Of a stretch of 63,890 nt of DNA, positions 55,981-63,890 are shown piece after piece. The position numbers and the translations under genes are program-made. The notes beneath the pieces are model-generated. The model saw nothing but the letters and a program-made list of their open reading frames with translations. It was not told the DNA's origin and did not search any database. Numbering within the stretch: the first letter of the stretch is position 1; every line of letters begins with the position of its first letter. Origin of the DNA: a virus. The stretch covers positions 1 through 63,890 of IMG/VR virus record IMGVR_UViG_3300033182_000816, one strand, 5' to 3'.

Positions 55981-56814
55981 ATGGACTATTATTCTTTACT
56001 TGGCGTTAATAAAGGCGCCACAGCAGACGAGATTAAAAAAGCGTATCGTAAGGCTTCTATGAAGTATCACCCCGATCGCGGCGGTGATGAGGCGCAATTC
56101 AAAAAAGTTAACGAAGCATACGATACTCTAAGCGATCCACAGAAAAAACAAATATATGATATGGGCGGCAATCCGAATCAGCAAGGCGGGTTTGGAGGAA
56201 ACGGGCACGGCGGAGATCCGTTTGAGTTTCATTTTAACTCAGGCAATTTTGATGACATTTTTGGAGGGTTTGGGTTTGGCCGCAGACAAGCACGAAACAA
56301 AAGTGTTAACATTGTAGTAACCGTTACCTTAGAAGATTTAATATTTGGTAAGCAAGTTCACGCTGAAGTATCAATGCCTGGCAACAAGAGAAAATTAGTA
56401 ACAATTGATATTCCAAAAGGAATCGATGACGGACAACACATACGGTATAGAGGCATGGGCGACGACACTATACCTAACGTTCCGCCAGGAGATTTAATTG
56501 TTAACATTAGAGTCGCGCCGCATCCACTGTACAAACGCACAGGAAATGATCTATTCTCTGAAAGAGAAGTTAGCATTTGGGATTGCATCTTAGGTAGTAG
56601 CATAGATATTTTAACTGTTGACAGACGAAGTTTAAATATCAGTATACCTGCTGGATGTCAGCCCGGAACTGTATTACGTGTTACAGGAGAAGGAATCCCA
56701 AATGTTCGATCAGGAAAACGTGGTAACCTTTTGATAAAAATTAAAACGTCTGTTCCAAAGAACCTAACAGAAGAACAAAAAAGAATTATCAAGAATTTAA
56801 AAGATAGCCTTTAA
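55981..56814 (+). CDS. J-domain co-chaperone (DnaJ/CbpA type B)
   Basis: 277 residues. The J domain (1-66) has YHPDRGGDEAQFKKVNEAY with the HPD tripeptide that triggers DnaK ATPase. A short Gly/Phe region (about 68-100) follows, then two C-terminal substrate domains (VTVTLEDLIFGKQVHAEVSMPG, PGDLIVNIRVAPHPLYKRTGNDL, LRVTGEGIPN). The zinc-finger domain of DnaJ is missing, as in CbpA. It would direct host DnaK to phage proteins. Followed by an early promoter and the clpA gene. Confidence 0.92.
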   Translation: MDYYSLLGVNKGATADEIKKAYRKASMKYHPDRGGDEAQFKKVNEAYDTLSDPQKKQIYDMGGNPNQQGGFGGNGHGGDPFEFHFNSGNFDDIFGGFGFGRRQARNKSVNIVVTVTLEDLIFGKQVHAEVSMPGNKRKLVTIDIPKGIDDGQHIRYRGMGDDTIPNVPPGDLIVNIRVAPHPLYKRTGNDLFSEREVSIWDCILGSSIDILTVDRRSLNISIPAGCQPGTVLRVTGEGIPNVRSGKRGNLLIKIKTSVPKNLTEEQKRIIKNLKDSL

Positions 56815-56830
56815 TTGGCAGCATACTATA

Positions 56831-56859
56831 TTGACTTTTTAAATATAAAATAGTACAAT
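56831..56859 (+). promoter_or_regulatory. Sigma70-type promoter
   Basis: TTGACT (56831), a 17-base spacer and TACAAT (56854), in the gap before the ClpA-type gene. Confidence 0.65.
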
Positions 56860-56885
56860 ATATAAAAATAAATGAGGAATACTTA

Positions 56886-59234
56886 ATGATAGAACCAAGT
56901 ACATCACTACAAGCCTGCTTCGATCACGCTGTTGAAACAGCAAAAGAGTTAAAGCACGAACACATCACAATAGAACATATTGTTCATAGTATTGTGAGTC
57001 ATAACGAAGCATACAACGCTCTAAAAGAATACGGCGCCGATGTTGAATATATCAGGCAAAACATTGACCATTATCTAAGAAATAATCTTAACGATATTAT
57101 AACCGACGAAGAGAATTTTAAACCTACAAAAACAAATGCTGTAGAACGTGTATTGAATAGATGTTTTACACAAGTTTTGTTTAGCGGTCGTTCAAAGATG
57201 GAAATTGCTGATGTATTGATTAGTGTTCTATCAGAAAAGAATAGTTTCGCATATTACTTCTTAACCAAAGGTGGTGTTTCTAAAGAAAAATTTGCTGCAC
57301 ACTTCCAGCAAGTTATCGAAGGTGATCCAGAAGTAGATGCAGACGACACTCTTCCTGCAAATCTAAATCAAAGTCAGGTTGATAAGATCATTAATAAATT
57401 TTGCACCAACCTATCAGTAAAAGCAAAACAACGTGAAATTGATCCTGTTATTGGACGAGATAATGAATTAGAAGAAATTGAACTTGTACTTGCACGACGC
57501 AATAAATGTAATGTACTAATGGTAGGTGATCCGGGTGTAGGTAAAACTGCTATTGCAGAAGGTCTTGCACTTAAAATCCTACAGAAGAAAGTACCTAAGT
57601 TTATTCAAGACCATACTGTTATTAGTTTAGATGTTAGCTCGGTTGTTGCTGGGTCTAAGTATAGAGGCGATTTTGAAGAAAGAATGAAAGCGATCCTCGG
57701 CGCACTGGAGCGCAAAGGAAAAGTTATCTTGTTCATCGACGAAGCACATATGATGAATGGCGCAGGCGCTGGCGGCAGTGACAAGTCAAATGACATGGCT
57801 AATATGCTAAAGCCTGCTCTTACTAAGGGTAAAATTAAATTAATTGCATCTACTACTTGGGAAGAATATCGCAAATACTTTGAAAGCGATAGAGCACTTA
57901 TGCGTCGATTCCAGCGTGTTACCATTGACGAACCAAGCAAAGAATTAACTGTTAAAATTATTAAAGGTATCCGAAAGTATTACGAAAAACATCATGGTGT
58001 AAAAATTACAAATGCTGCGGTAGAACAGGCTGTAAAACTTTCTATCAAATACATGGCTGACAAGAAATTGCCAGACAAAGCAATTGATATTATTGACTGT
58101 GCGTCAGCCCGTTATAAATTAACCGACGACGAAACTATGGAAGGCGTACAACAAATTGTTGACGTAGAACAGATTAGTTTTGAACTTTCTAAAATGGTTA
58201 ATATGCCTGTAGAAACTGTTGCAGAAAAAGAAACACAAAAACTTGAAAAGTTAGAAGAAAATCTAAAACAAGCAGTATACGGACAAGATCACGCAGTTGA
58301 TAACATTTTAGATAAAATTTTTGTATCACAGTCAGGCATGAAGGCTCCTAATAAACCTGTTGGTACATTTTTATTCTTAGGGCCCACAGGATGTGGTAAA
58401 ACAGAAACTGCTAAACAACTTGCAGATAAAATGGGTTTAGAGTTGTTACGATTTGATATGTCAGAGTATCAAGAGAAACATAGTGTAGCAAGACTAATTG
58501 GTGCTCCTCCGGGCTATGTAGGTTATGAAGATGACGCTGGTCAACTTATTACTAAACTGCAAGAACATCCTAATGCTGTATTGCTACTTGACGAAATTGA
58601 AAAGTCGCACAAAGACGTTTCAAATATTTTGTTAGGATTGATGGATAACGGCTTTGTTACAGGAGGCAACGGCAAGCAAGCAGACGCTCGTAACTGTATC
58701 CTTATTATGACATCTAACTTAGGTGCTGCTGACAATGAACTTAACACTATTGGATTTGGTGACCTTGAACGCACCGGAGAGGACGATAAAGCAATTAAGA
58801 AATTCTTCCCGCCAGAGTTCCGTAATAGACTTGATGCTATTATTAAGTTCGATAAACTTTCTCAGGATGTTGTACAAAACATTGTAGGTAAATTTATTGG
58901 CGAACTCAATGATCAACTTAAAGATAAGAATATCGAAATCATTCCAGATCAAGATACAATTAAGTGGTTAGCAAAACACGGGTACAACAAGAAGATGGGT
59001 GCTCGCCCGTTAGCACGATTAATTGACGAGAAAATTAAATCGCCGCTCTCACGCAGAGTTCTGTTTGGTGACTTAATTGACGGCGGACGTGTTGATGTTT
59101 CTATTGTAGACGACGAACTTTCGTTTGCTGTCACTGAGATGCCTAAACCATTAACCAAAGAAGAGAGAAAGGCTATGAAGGCAGCGATAAAGGAAGAGAA
59201 AATTGCTAACGACACCACAGACGACGAGTCGTAA
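56886..59234 (+). CDS. clpA: ClpA-type AAA+ unfoldase
   Basis: 782 residues, two AAA+ rings per chain. An N-domain (about 1-145) resembles ClpA. The first ATPase has Walker A GDPGVGKT (214-221) and LFIDEAH. The second has GPTGCGKT (499-506) and LLLDEIEKSH. There is no ClpB-type middle coiled-coil insert. NTIGFGDLE (IGF at about 622-624) lies where ClpA and ClpX carry the ClpP-docking tripeptide. C-terminal MGARPLARLIDEKIKSPLS is canonical. So it could unfold proteins into host ClpP; ClpP is not encoded here. Ribosome site GAGGAATACTTA. Confidence 0.9.
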   Translation: MIEPSTSLQACFDHAVETAKELKHEHITIEHIVHSIVSHNEAYNALKEYGADVEYIRQNIDHYLRNNLNDIITDEENFKPTKTNAVERVLNRCFTQVLFSGRSKMEIADVLISVLSEKNSFAYYFLTKGGVSKEKFAAHFQQVIEGDPEVDADDTLPANLNQSQVDKIINKFCTNLSVKAKQREIDPVIGRDNELEEIELVLARRNKCNVLMVGDPGVGKTAIAEGLALKILQKKVPKFIQDHTVISLDVSSVVAGSKYRGDFEERMKAILGALERKGKVILFIDEAHMMNGAGAGGSDKSNDMANMLKPALTKGKIKLIASTTWEEYRKYFESDRALMRRFQRVTIDEPSKELTVKIIKGIRKYYEKHHGVKITNAAVEQAVKLSIKYMADKKLPDKAIDIIDCASARYKLTDDETMEGVQQIVDVEQISFELSKMVNMPVETVAEKETQKLEKLEENLKQAVYGQDHAVDNILDKIFVSQSGMKAPNKPVGTFLFLGPTGCGKTETAKQLADKMGLELLRFDMSEYQEKHSVARLIGAPPGYVGYEDDAGQLITKLQEHPNAVLLLDEIEKSHKDVSNILLGLMDNGFVTGGNGKQADARNCILIMTSNLGAADNELNTIGFGDLERTGEDDKAIKKFFPPEFRNRLDAIIKFDKLSQDVVQNIVGKFIGELNDQLKDKNIEIIPDQDTIKWLAKHGYNKKMGARPLARLIDEKIKSPLSRRVLFGDLIDGGRVDVSIVDDELSFAVTEMPKPLTKEERKAMKAAIKEEKIANDTTDDES

Positions 59235-59883
59235 ATTTTACAACAAATGGTTGTATAAAGTGACATTAAAAGTTCACGGCGCAGGACTTATGCGCCAGTG
59301 GACTGAGCCTCAGATACTTAAATTTTGCAACAGTAATACTCGACAACCGGGTAATTCTTCGTATAACTACTGGAAAGAAAAGGCATGGATGTCGAGAAGC
59401 GAAATAAAAGACATAGTAACATTTCTACAGGATTGGAGCAGCGACCAGTGGACCAGACGAATTGAAAATAATTACTTTGACCTATACACCAATAACAAAG
59501 AAATGTTTGAACAGTTTTCTTCTAAATTTGAAAAAATCATTGTACATAGATTTGCTCCAGACGAAAAAACAATAGATCGATTAAATGAAAGAAATGGTAA
59601 AACTATCGTAGGTAAAAAATTACCGCATAACAGATATCAGTTCAAAGCATATCTGTATCCTCACAAAATTGCCGATCGTTCCGATCGCCAATCATTCGTT
59701 AACTGGGTTGAGATGCAAGATCAAAGAATTAAAATGACAGATTCTGTAAAAAACTGGTTCATCAATACAACGGTTTCCTGGGACCGTCGCTACGTTCTTG
59801 TAGAAGACGAAGGAACACTTATGCTTATGAAAATGAGAAATGCTGATGTTGTTGGTTCAGTATATAAATTTGAAATAGCATAA
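59203..59883 (+). CDS. Conserved hypothetical phage protein, 226 aa
   Basis: The best start is a TTG overlapping the clpA end by 32 bases, since the segment RKFYNKWLYKVTLKVHGAGLMR is conserved in style with T4-like marine phage proteins and would be lost with the ATG at 59290. It is basic and Trp-rich, with HRFAPDEKTIDRLNER, GKKLPHNRYQFKAYLYPHK and a final strand VLVEDEGTLMLMKMR. Possibly nucleic-acid binding. Function unknown. Confidence 0.65.
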   Translation: MLTTPQTTSRKFYNKWLYKVTLKVHGAGLMRQWTEPQILKFCNSNTRQPGNSSYNYWKEKAWMSRSEIKDIVTFLQDWSSDQWTRRIENNYFDLYTNNKEMFEQFSSKFEKIIVHRFAPDEKTIDRLNERNGKTIVGKKLPHNRYQFKAYLYPHKIADRSDRQSFVNWVEMQDQRIKMTDSVKNWFINTTVSWDRRYVLVEDEGTLMLMKMRNADVVGSVYKFEIA

Positions 59884-59886
59884 ATA
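59881..59886 (+). promoter_or_regulatory. T4-late-type promoter element, 4 nt from the start codon
   Basis: GCATAAATA, with its TAA as the preceding stop codon, is followed by four bases and the ATG at 59891. Confidence 0.5.
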
Positions 59887-59890
59887 TAGT

Positions 59891-60229
59891 ATGGCAACTG
59901 AAATCTTATTATCAAATATCACTACGATTGTTTCAGATTCATCGTTCTCTTACGGTGATAAGAAAAAAGGTGCGGGCTATCACAAAAACAATGATGGTGT
60001 GCATACCGCTGTCTACGATTTAAACGGGTTCGTAGGTACTGTTAAAATTCAAGGAACTTTAGCAACTTATCCTGGAGATGAGGATTGGATTGATATTATA
60101 GACACTGAGGCAAACTCAGGGGACCCTATTAACAACTTTAGTTGTACATTTACCGGCAAATTTGTGTGGATTCGTGCTGCACACAACCTACACGCTGGCT
60201 CTATTACTGAAATCCGTTATAATTACTAA
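59891..60229 (+). CDS. Small beta-rich virion-type protein, 112 aa
   Basis: Beta-sandwich-like composition: TTIVSDSSFSYGDKKKGAGYHKNNDGVHTAVYDLNGFVGTVKIQGTLA, ending with FTGKFVWIRAAHNLHAGSITEIRYNY. This form (VxGFxGTVKIQGTL...WxDI) occurs in small decoration or baseplate proteins of marine phages that I recall. No ribosome site; late promoter 4 nt before the start. Confidence 0.65.
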   Translation: MATEILLSNITTIVSDSSFSYGDKKKGAGYHKNNDGVHTAVYDLNGFVGTVKIQGTLATYPGDEDWIDIIDTEANSGDPINNFSCTFTGKFVWIRAAHNLHAGSITEIRYNY

Positions 60230-60243
60230 CTTTACTTTTGGCA

Positions 60244-60257
60244 TAAATATAGTATAA
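60244..60257 (+). promoter_or_regulatory. Overlapping late-type and sigma70-like promoter
   Basis: CATAAATA (core 60244-60249) is followed by TATAAT (60252-60257). A TTTACT 16 bases upstream of TATAAT could act as -35. The leader to 60277 has TTAGGA. Confidence 0.45.
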
Positions 60258-60276
60258 TATTTAGGATTGTACTATT

Positions 60277-61188
60277 ATGCGTGACCTTTTAGATATTCTA
60301 TCAACCATTGATGAAGATTCTTCTTTTCAAATTGGTGATGAGTTTGGTATCAGTCTGTCCGAAGACTTTGAAATCGGCACAACAATCACAGACCTCGTTG
60401 AGGATGGCATAGTCATTGACTTAGATGAGGAAGCCTTAGAGTATCTTACACAAAATGGTGTTAAGTTTCTTGAGGGCGAATTAGTAGAAGCACACGGTAA
60501 CAGCAAAGTCTATGACAAGTGCTGGAAAGGGTACAAAAAAGTACCTGGCAAGAAACGTGGCGAAGAAGGTAGTTGTGTTAAAGAAGAAGACGAACCAGCA
60601 AATCCACGTGAAGCAGATATGCTTGACAATCAAGTTGCATTTATCAAATACGCAGTCGATGAAATTGAAGAATTTGTAAATATGGGTGGAACGTTTCCAG
60701 AATGGTTCCAAAATAAAATTTCTGGAGTGCATGAAACTGTTAAAATGCTACACGCATATACGGAAGGCGAAAAACGTAGCGATGAAAGCACAGAAGAAAA
60801 ATCCGATAACGACCTGTTAAGCAAAATGTCTGACTTTGTATTACGTACAACCGGACAGGGTACATCTAATGCTAAAGGTCAGAAGATTGTATACGAACCA
60901 AAAGGTCCTAAAATAGAGAAACCCAAAAAAGACGATAACGAAGTAGACGAAGCAGAATACCAAGGAAGAAAAGTTCAACTCGGAAAGAAAATGGCAGGTG
61001 ACGTAAAGAAGTACAAAGTTTACGTAAAGAATCCTAAAGGTAATGTTGTCAAAGTAAACTTTGGCGACAAGAAAATGCGTATTAAAAAATCTAATCCTAA
61101 ACGTAGAGCATCATTCCGTGCTCGTCATAATTGTTCCAAACCTGGACCAAGACACAAGGCACGTTATTGGAGTTGTAGGAACTGGTAA
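60277..61188 (+). CDS. Conserved virion-associated protein with Cys/Arg-rich C-terminus, 303 aa
   Basis: The acidic N-terminal 75 residues are followed by KVYDKCWKGYKKVPGKKRGEEGSC, a basic motif, then a helical part, a Lys-rich linker, and a C-terminus of VKVNFGDKKMRIKKSNPKRRASFRARHNCSKPG and YWSCRNW. Both the KCWKGYKKVPGKKRGxxGSC and the FGDxxMxIxKxxPxRRxSFRARHNC patterns recur in virion or prohead proteins of T4-like marine phages as I recall. Two Cys pairs could bind zinc. Exact function unknown. Confidence 0.65.
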   Translation: MRDLLDILSTIDEDSSFQIGDEFGISLSEDFEIGTTITDLVEDGIVIDLDEEALEYLTQNGVKFLEGELVEAHGNSKVYDKCWKGYKKVPGKKRGEEGSCVKEEDEPANPREADMLDNQVAFIKYAVDEIEEFVNMGGTFPEWFQNKISGVHETVKMLHAYTEGEKRSDESTEEKSDNDLLSKMSDFVLRTTGQGTSNAKGQKIVYEPKGPKIEKPKKDDNEVDEAEYQGRKVQLGKKMAGDVKKYKVYVKNPKGNVVKVNFGDKKMRIKKSNPKRRASFRARHNCSKPGPRHKARYWSCRNW

Positions 61189-61189
61189 T

Positions 61190-61528
61190 ATGTTATTAAA
61201 AGAATTATTTTCCCCTATCGGCGCACCAAAAGAAAAAGAACAAGATATCAATTGGGTTGAAGATCTAAAGTACTTTATTGATAATGATAGTGAAATGCTT
61301 TCTCAATCTTTATTTCCTGCAATTAAAAAACATAAACAAATGGGCGATCATCATGATGCGTATAAGTTATACATTAAACCCATTATGTCTTGTAAAGAAG
61401 TCTACACAAATAAATTCAACGTTGAAGAGATTGAAAGCAAGATTTCTAAAGGCGATATTATTGGATTAGCCAAAACCTTTGCAGAAGAACAAAACAAACA
61501 TATAAAGAACGGCGACTATGAAGATTAG
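61190..61528 (+). CDS. Hypothetical late protein, 112 aa
   Basis: The ATG at 61190, one base after the preceding stop, is the natural start; upstream in-frame codons belong to another gene's shadow. Helical, acidic (DINWVEDLKYFIDNDSEMLSQSLFPAIKKHKQMGDHHDAYKLYIKPI). The N-terminus MLLKELFSPIG loosely resembles those of the products at 61518 and 63357. No family recognised. Confidence 0.65.
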   Translation: MLLKELFSPIGAPKEKEQDINWVEDLKYFIDNDSEMLSQSLFPAIKKHKQMGDHHDAYKLYIKPIMSCKEVYTNKFNVEEIESKISKGDIIGLAKTFAEEQNKHIKNGDYED

Positions 61529-62966
61529 GCATCTATTTGAAGAAGAAGCAAAACACGTAACATTCTGCTTTGGCAGAATGAATCCTCCTACGATTGGTCA
61601 TAAAAAACTATTAGACACAATGAAATCAGTGGGCGGTGAGATGCGTATATTTGTAAGCCAAAGCCAAGATCCTAAAAAGAACCCACTTAGTTATTCAGAA
61701 AAAATTAGTTTCATGCGTAAACTATTTCCTGAATATTCAAAAGACATTATAGAAGAACCTACACTAAACACATTACCTAAAATTGCAGAGTACCTAAACA
61801 ACAATGGGTATGACCATGCTACTTTTGTAGCAGGAAGCGATCGTATAGACGATATGAAAAAAATGCTCGAAGCATACAATGGCAAAACAGAAGGTAAGAA
61901 AGGCCCACTTGCTACTACTTATAAATTTGAAACATTAGACTTTGTATCAAGCGGAGAAAGAGAAGATGGTGGTGGCGGTGTATCTGGTATTAGTGCATCA
62001 GGTGCAAGAGCAGCGGCAGCATCTGGAAACTTTGAAGAGTTTGTTCAAACAACCGGTGCTGGCGAGGCTGCGAAAGATTTGTACAATGCTGTACGTAATG
62101 GTATGGGTATTGAAGAGAAACGAGACATTGAAGAACGCTTTTCAAATAAATTAGCATACGTTCTTTCTGAAAAGAATGATGTTGATTGGGATTCTATATA
62201 TAAAGGTATTAACAGTGCTGAGTTTAGAGGCATAAAACCCGGCAAAGACGGAAGAGCACATTTTATTCGAACTAAAGGTGTTGATCCGAACGATAAAAAA
62301 TCTGTAGGATCAACTGCATACGGTCCTGTACAATTAACAGGCAAAACACTTAATGACTTAAGGAAAAGACATCCAGAGTTATTTAAAGGTGTTAATCAAA
62401 ATTACTTAGATAAGTTTTCTCAACAGGCTAAAGATTTTGCTAAACACGGAAGAAACAAAGGCAAAATTTCCGATTACGATCCAAAGTTTGATTATGGTTC
62501 AGCAGGCTCTTTAAGTGGTCCTGAATTTGATAAAGATTACAAAGATATGAGTATCGCAGCATTTAAAGCAAAACACGCAGATCTTGTAAAGAAAGGAAAT
62601 ACAAATCCGTCAGCAACAGACATTGCAACTGCATGGAGGGGAGTTGGACCAGATAAGGATCCTGAATATTTTCACGCATTTGATAAAGGACGCTTACCGA
62701 AGCCAACCGGAAGAAATGTTTCTATGACCAACAGTGAAACTAACGAAGATGGTGGACTCGTAATTCCAACAAGCACCGTTCGTGGTGTAATCATAGATAT
62801 GATCGCAGACAAGATTATGAAAACAAATGATTACGATAAAATAGCAAAATGGTTGAAACTAATTGTAGGTAAAGATTTAAAACCAAAAGGTCAATCAAGA
62901 TATATAATTACATCAGCAGATGTAAAAGAAGCAATCGGTATTGTAAAAGAACGCATAGGAAAATAA
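61518..62966 (+). CDS. Nucleotidyltransferase fused to a lysozyme-like domain
   Basis: 482 residues. Residues about 10-170 form a cytidylyltransferase/NMNAT-type Rossmann domain: VTFCFGRMNPPTIGHKKLLD with TIGH (25-28), and ISASGAR (158-164) in the ISxTxxR position. From about 225 the protein has EFRG (Glu235), then GSTAYGPVQLTGKTLNDL (about 264-281), which resembles the E...SxAYGxxQxT arrangement of lytic transglycosylases. The N-terminus MKIRHLFEEE resembles T4 capsid-targeting sequences with an LxE prohead-protease site. It might be packaged and injected. Domain 1 is solid, domain 2 tentative. Confidence 0.7.
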   Translation: MKIRHLFEEEAKHVTFCFGRMNPPTIGHKKLLDTMKSVGGEMRIFVSQSQDPKKNPLSYSEKISFMRKLFPEYSKDIIEEPTLNTLPKIAEYLNNNGYDHATFVAGSDRIDDMKKMLEAYNGKTEGKKGPLATTYKFETLDFVSSGEREDGGGGVSGISASGARAAAASGNFEEFVQTTGAGEAAKDLYNAVRNGMGIEEKRDIEERFSNKLAYVLSEKNDVDWDSIYKGINSAEFRGIKPGKDGRAHFIRTKGVDPNDKKSVGSTAYGPVQLTGKTLNDLRKRHPELFKGVNQNYLDKFSQQAKDFAKHGRNKGKISDYDPKFDYGSAGSLSGPEFDKDYKDMSIAAFKAKHADLVKKGNTNPSATDIATAWRGVGPDKDPEYFHAFDKGRLPKPTGRNVSMTNSETNEDGGLVIPTSTVRGVIIDMIADKIMKTNDYDKIAKWLKLIVGKDLKPKGQSRYIITSADVKEAIGIVKERIGK

Positions 62967-62967
62967 T

Positions 62968-63360
62968 ATGAAAGCAACTGATTTTATGAGCAATCAACAA
63001 TTTGAAAGTTGGGGCAAAGGAAAGAAAAAGAAAACGGAAGATACAGTGGACGAAGTCAACTACGATCATCCAGGTGCTAAAAAACTTGCTGAAATCGGAC
63101 GCAAAGTAATGGATATGTCTATTAGCATCAAAGACGATAAAACATCTAACTTAGTTTCTACTGTTGGCAACGAGCTTACTATGTTTGGCGGTCCAGGTGG
63201 GGCACAGAGCGCACAGGAATTAGAAAAACGTTGTGGCTGTCCTATGAGTTTAATTGAAAAAATTATGAAGGCTGCTTCTAAGCGTCCTGACGTATTAGAT
63301 AAAGTTAGGGATCCTGTTCCTTCTAAAGACGATGAAGAAATCGGAGACTTTGAGCAATGA
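62968..63360 (+). CDS. Hypothetical late protein, 130 aa
   Basis: One base after the preceding stop codon. Basic N-terminal region (WGKGKKKKTEDT), then helices and a Gly-rich GGPGGAQSAQELEKRCGCPMSLIEKIM. Acidic C-terminus. It overlaps the next gene as ATGA. No family known to me; its position suggests a virion or head-internal role. Confidence 0.6.
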   Translation: MKATDFMSNQQFESWGKGKKKKTEDTVDEVNYDHPGAKKLAEIGRKVMDMSISIKDDKTSNLVSTVGNELTMFGGPGGAQSAQELEKRCGCPMSLIEKIMKAASKRPDVLDKVRDPVPSKDDEEIGDFEQ

Positions 63361-63890
63361 AGATAAGTCAGTTATTTGAAGGTTGGGGGGCAGACGAAAT
63401 TACTCCGTATTCAAATGGATACACTATTTGGCATAAGAAGCAATCAGCAGTTCGAGGAGAAGGCAATCATTGGGTCTACAAAACTCCAGATGAGTTTAGT
63501 GATTGGGACGATAGTATGAAGTGGGATCTTGAAAAGACTATTAAGTCATCAGAACCTATTGCTAAAGCATACTCCCATCAAGAAGCGGCTGATATCATGA
63601 AAAAAGCGGCTTCGGGCGAGACAGAATCTTTAGAAGAAAATCCTCTTCTTTACGGAACTGCTGCTGCTGCGTTTAAAGCACTCAGAGCTCTGAAAAAATT
63701 TAAACACTTACCAGACGAGACTATTAAAAAAATGTCTCATGAAGTTGTGAAAAAACAAAATAATCCAGTCAAAAAACCAAACCCTACAGCAAAAAATCAA
63801 TATAAAACAGATCAAAAAAGTTTAGACGACGAACAATTTAAACAAAAGTACGGTTGGGACAAAACTGCTGAAAAGGGCGGTCTTGACGAT
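63357..63890 (+). CDS. Late protein, 3' truncated by the window edge
   Basis: ATGA overlap with the preceding gene; 178 codons are open to the last base. The N-terminus MKISQLFEGWG shares the MKIxxLFE start with the product at 61518. Then comes WVYKTPDEFSDWDDSMKWDLEKTIKSSE and, near residues 95-115, an Ala-rich helix (YGTAAAAFKALRALKKFK) and a Lys/Asn-rich tail. Full length and function cannot be seen. Confidence 0.6.
   Translation, partial: MKISQLFEGWGADEITPYSNGYTIWHKKQSAVRGEGNHWVYKTPDEFSDWDDSMKWDLEKTIKSSEPIAKAYSHQEAADIMKKAASGETESLEENPLLYGTAAAAFKALRALKKFKHLPDETIKKMSHEVVKKQNNPVKKPNPTAKNQYKTDQKSLDDEQFKQKYGWDKTAEKGGLDD

Overview
This window looks like part of the genome of a large T4-like marine myovirus that infects a Gram-negative bacterium. 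An alphaproteobacterial host such as SAR11 is plausible but not proven. The phage hallmarks are a T4 gp44-type clamp-loader ATPase, PhoH, ThyX, dCMP deaminase, a GroES-like co-chaperonin, UV endonuclease, a lysis cassette, a 15-kb tail-fibre and virion block, tightly overlapping genes (ATGA, TAATG), AT-rich DNA, and two promoter classes. The first class is near-consensus sigma70 (TTGACA-N16/18-TATAAT) in front of early-type genes. The second is a T4-late-like TAAATA element. No tRNA, CRISPR array or transposase was seen, and no gene-free stretch exceeds 300 bases. The first and last genes run off the window.

Layout. (1) 1-2391: a 5'-truncated TctA permease and a TctC-type binding protein, joined by an ATGA overlap to phage genes. 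(2) 2388-16344: an unusual accessory island of about 20 small genes. It holds six Fe(II)/2-oxoglutarate oxygenase-like proteins, nine P-loop or sulfotransferase-like proteins, two sister methyltransferases, an SGNH hydrolase, a GNAT-like protein and a very short ANL (AMP-forming) ligase. Three oxygenases, two GAPGS-type P-loop proteins, two GVGIS-type P-loop proteins and two methyltransferases are mutual paralogs in reshuffled order, so the island appears to have grown by module duplication. (3) 16375-22563: early-type small genes (a histone-H1-like protein, a methyltransferase-like protein, thyX, a Bfd-like iron-sulfur protein, a lipoprotein) and a fibre-like protein. (4) 22572-28436: a glycan and nucleotide cassette (NGxS transferase-like protein, QueD, KdsA, glycosyltransferase, cytidylyltransferase-cupin fusion, phosphomannomutase-like HAD enzyme, a seventh oxygenase) and the UV endonuclease UvsE. 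(5) 28489-47520: a Lys-rich histone-tail-like protein, then the virion block: a 2770-aa protein, several fibres that share an N-terminal module, Ig-like repeats, and a subtilisin-family protease. (6) 47510-52821: DNA metabolism and redox genes (Pol III-alpha-like fragment, GroES-like, nucleotide-sugar dehydrogenase, MazG-like, clamp loader, FdxA ferredoxin, dCMP deaminase, PhoH). (7) 52959-63890: virion proteins, the lysis cassette (muramidase, spanin pair, EF-hand holin candidate), a J-domain protein, a ClpA-type unfoldase, and late proteins including a nucleotidyltransferase/lysozyme-like fusion.

How it may work together (inference). The early genes redirect host nucleotide, redox and proteolysis functions. 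The glycan cassette plus the oxygenase/P-loop/methyltransferase island look like a surface or small-molecule tailoring programme. The late genes build and release virions. The strongest new observations are the duplicated tailoring island, its short AMP-ligase operon, the placement of the late promoter 4-5 nt from several start codons (implying leaderless late mRNAs), and a tail protein that appears split by a fibre-plus-subtilase insertion.
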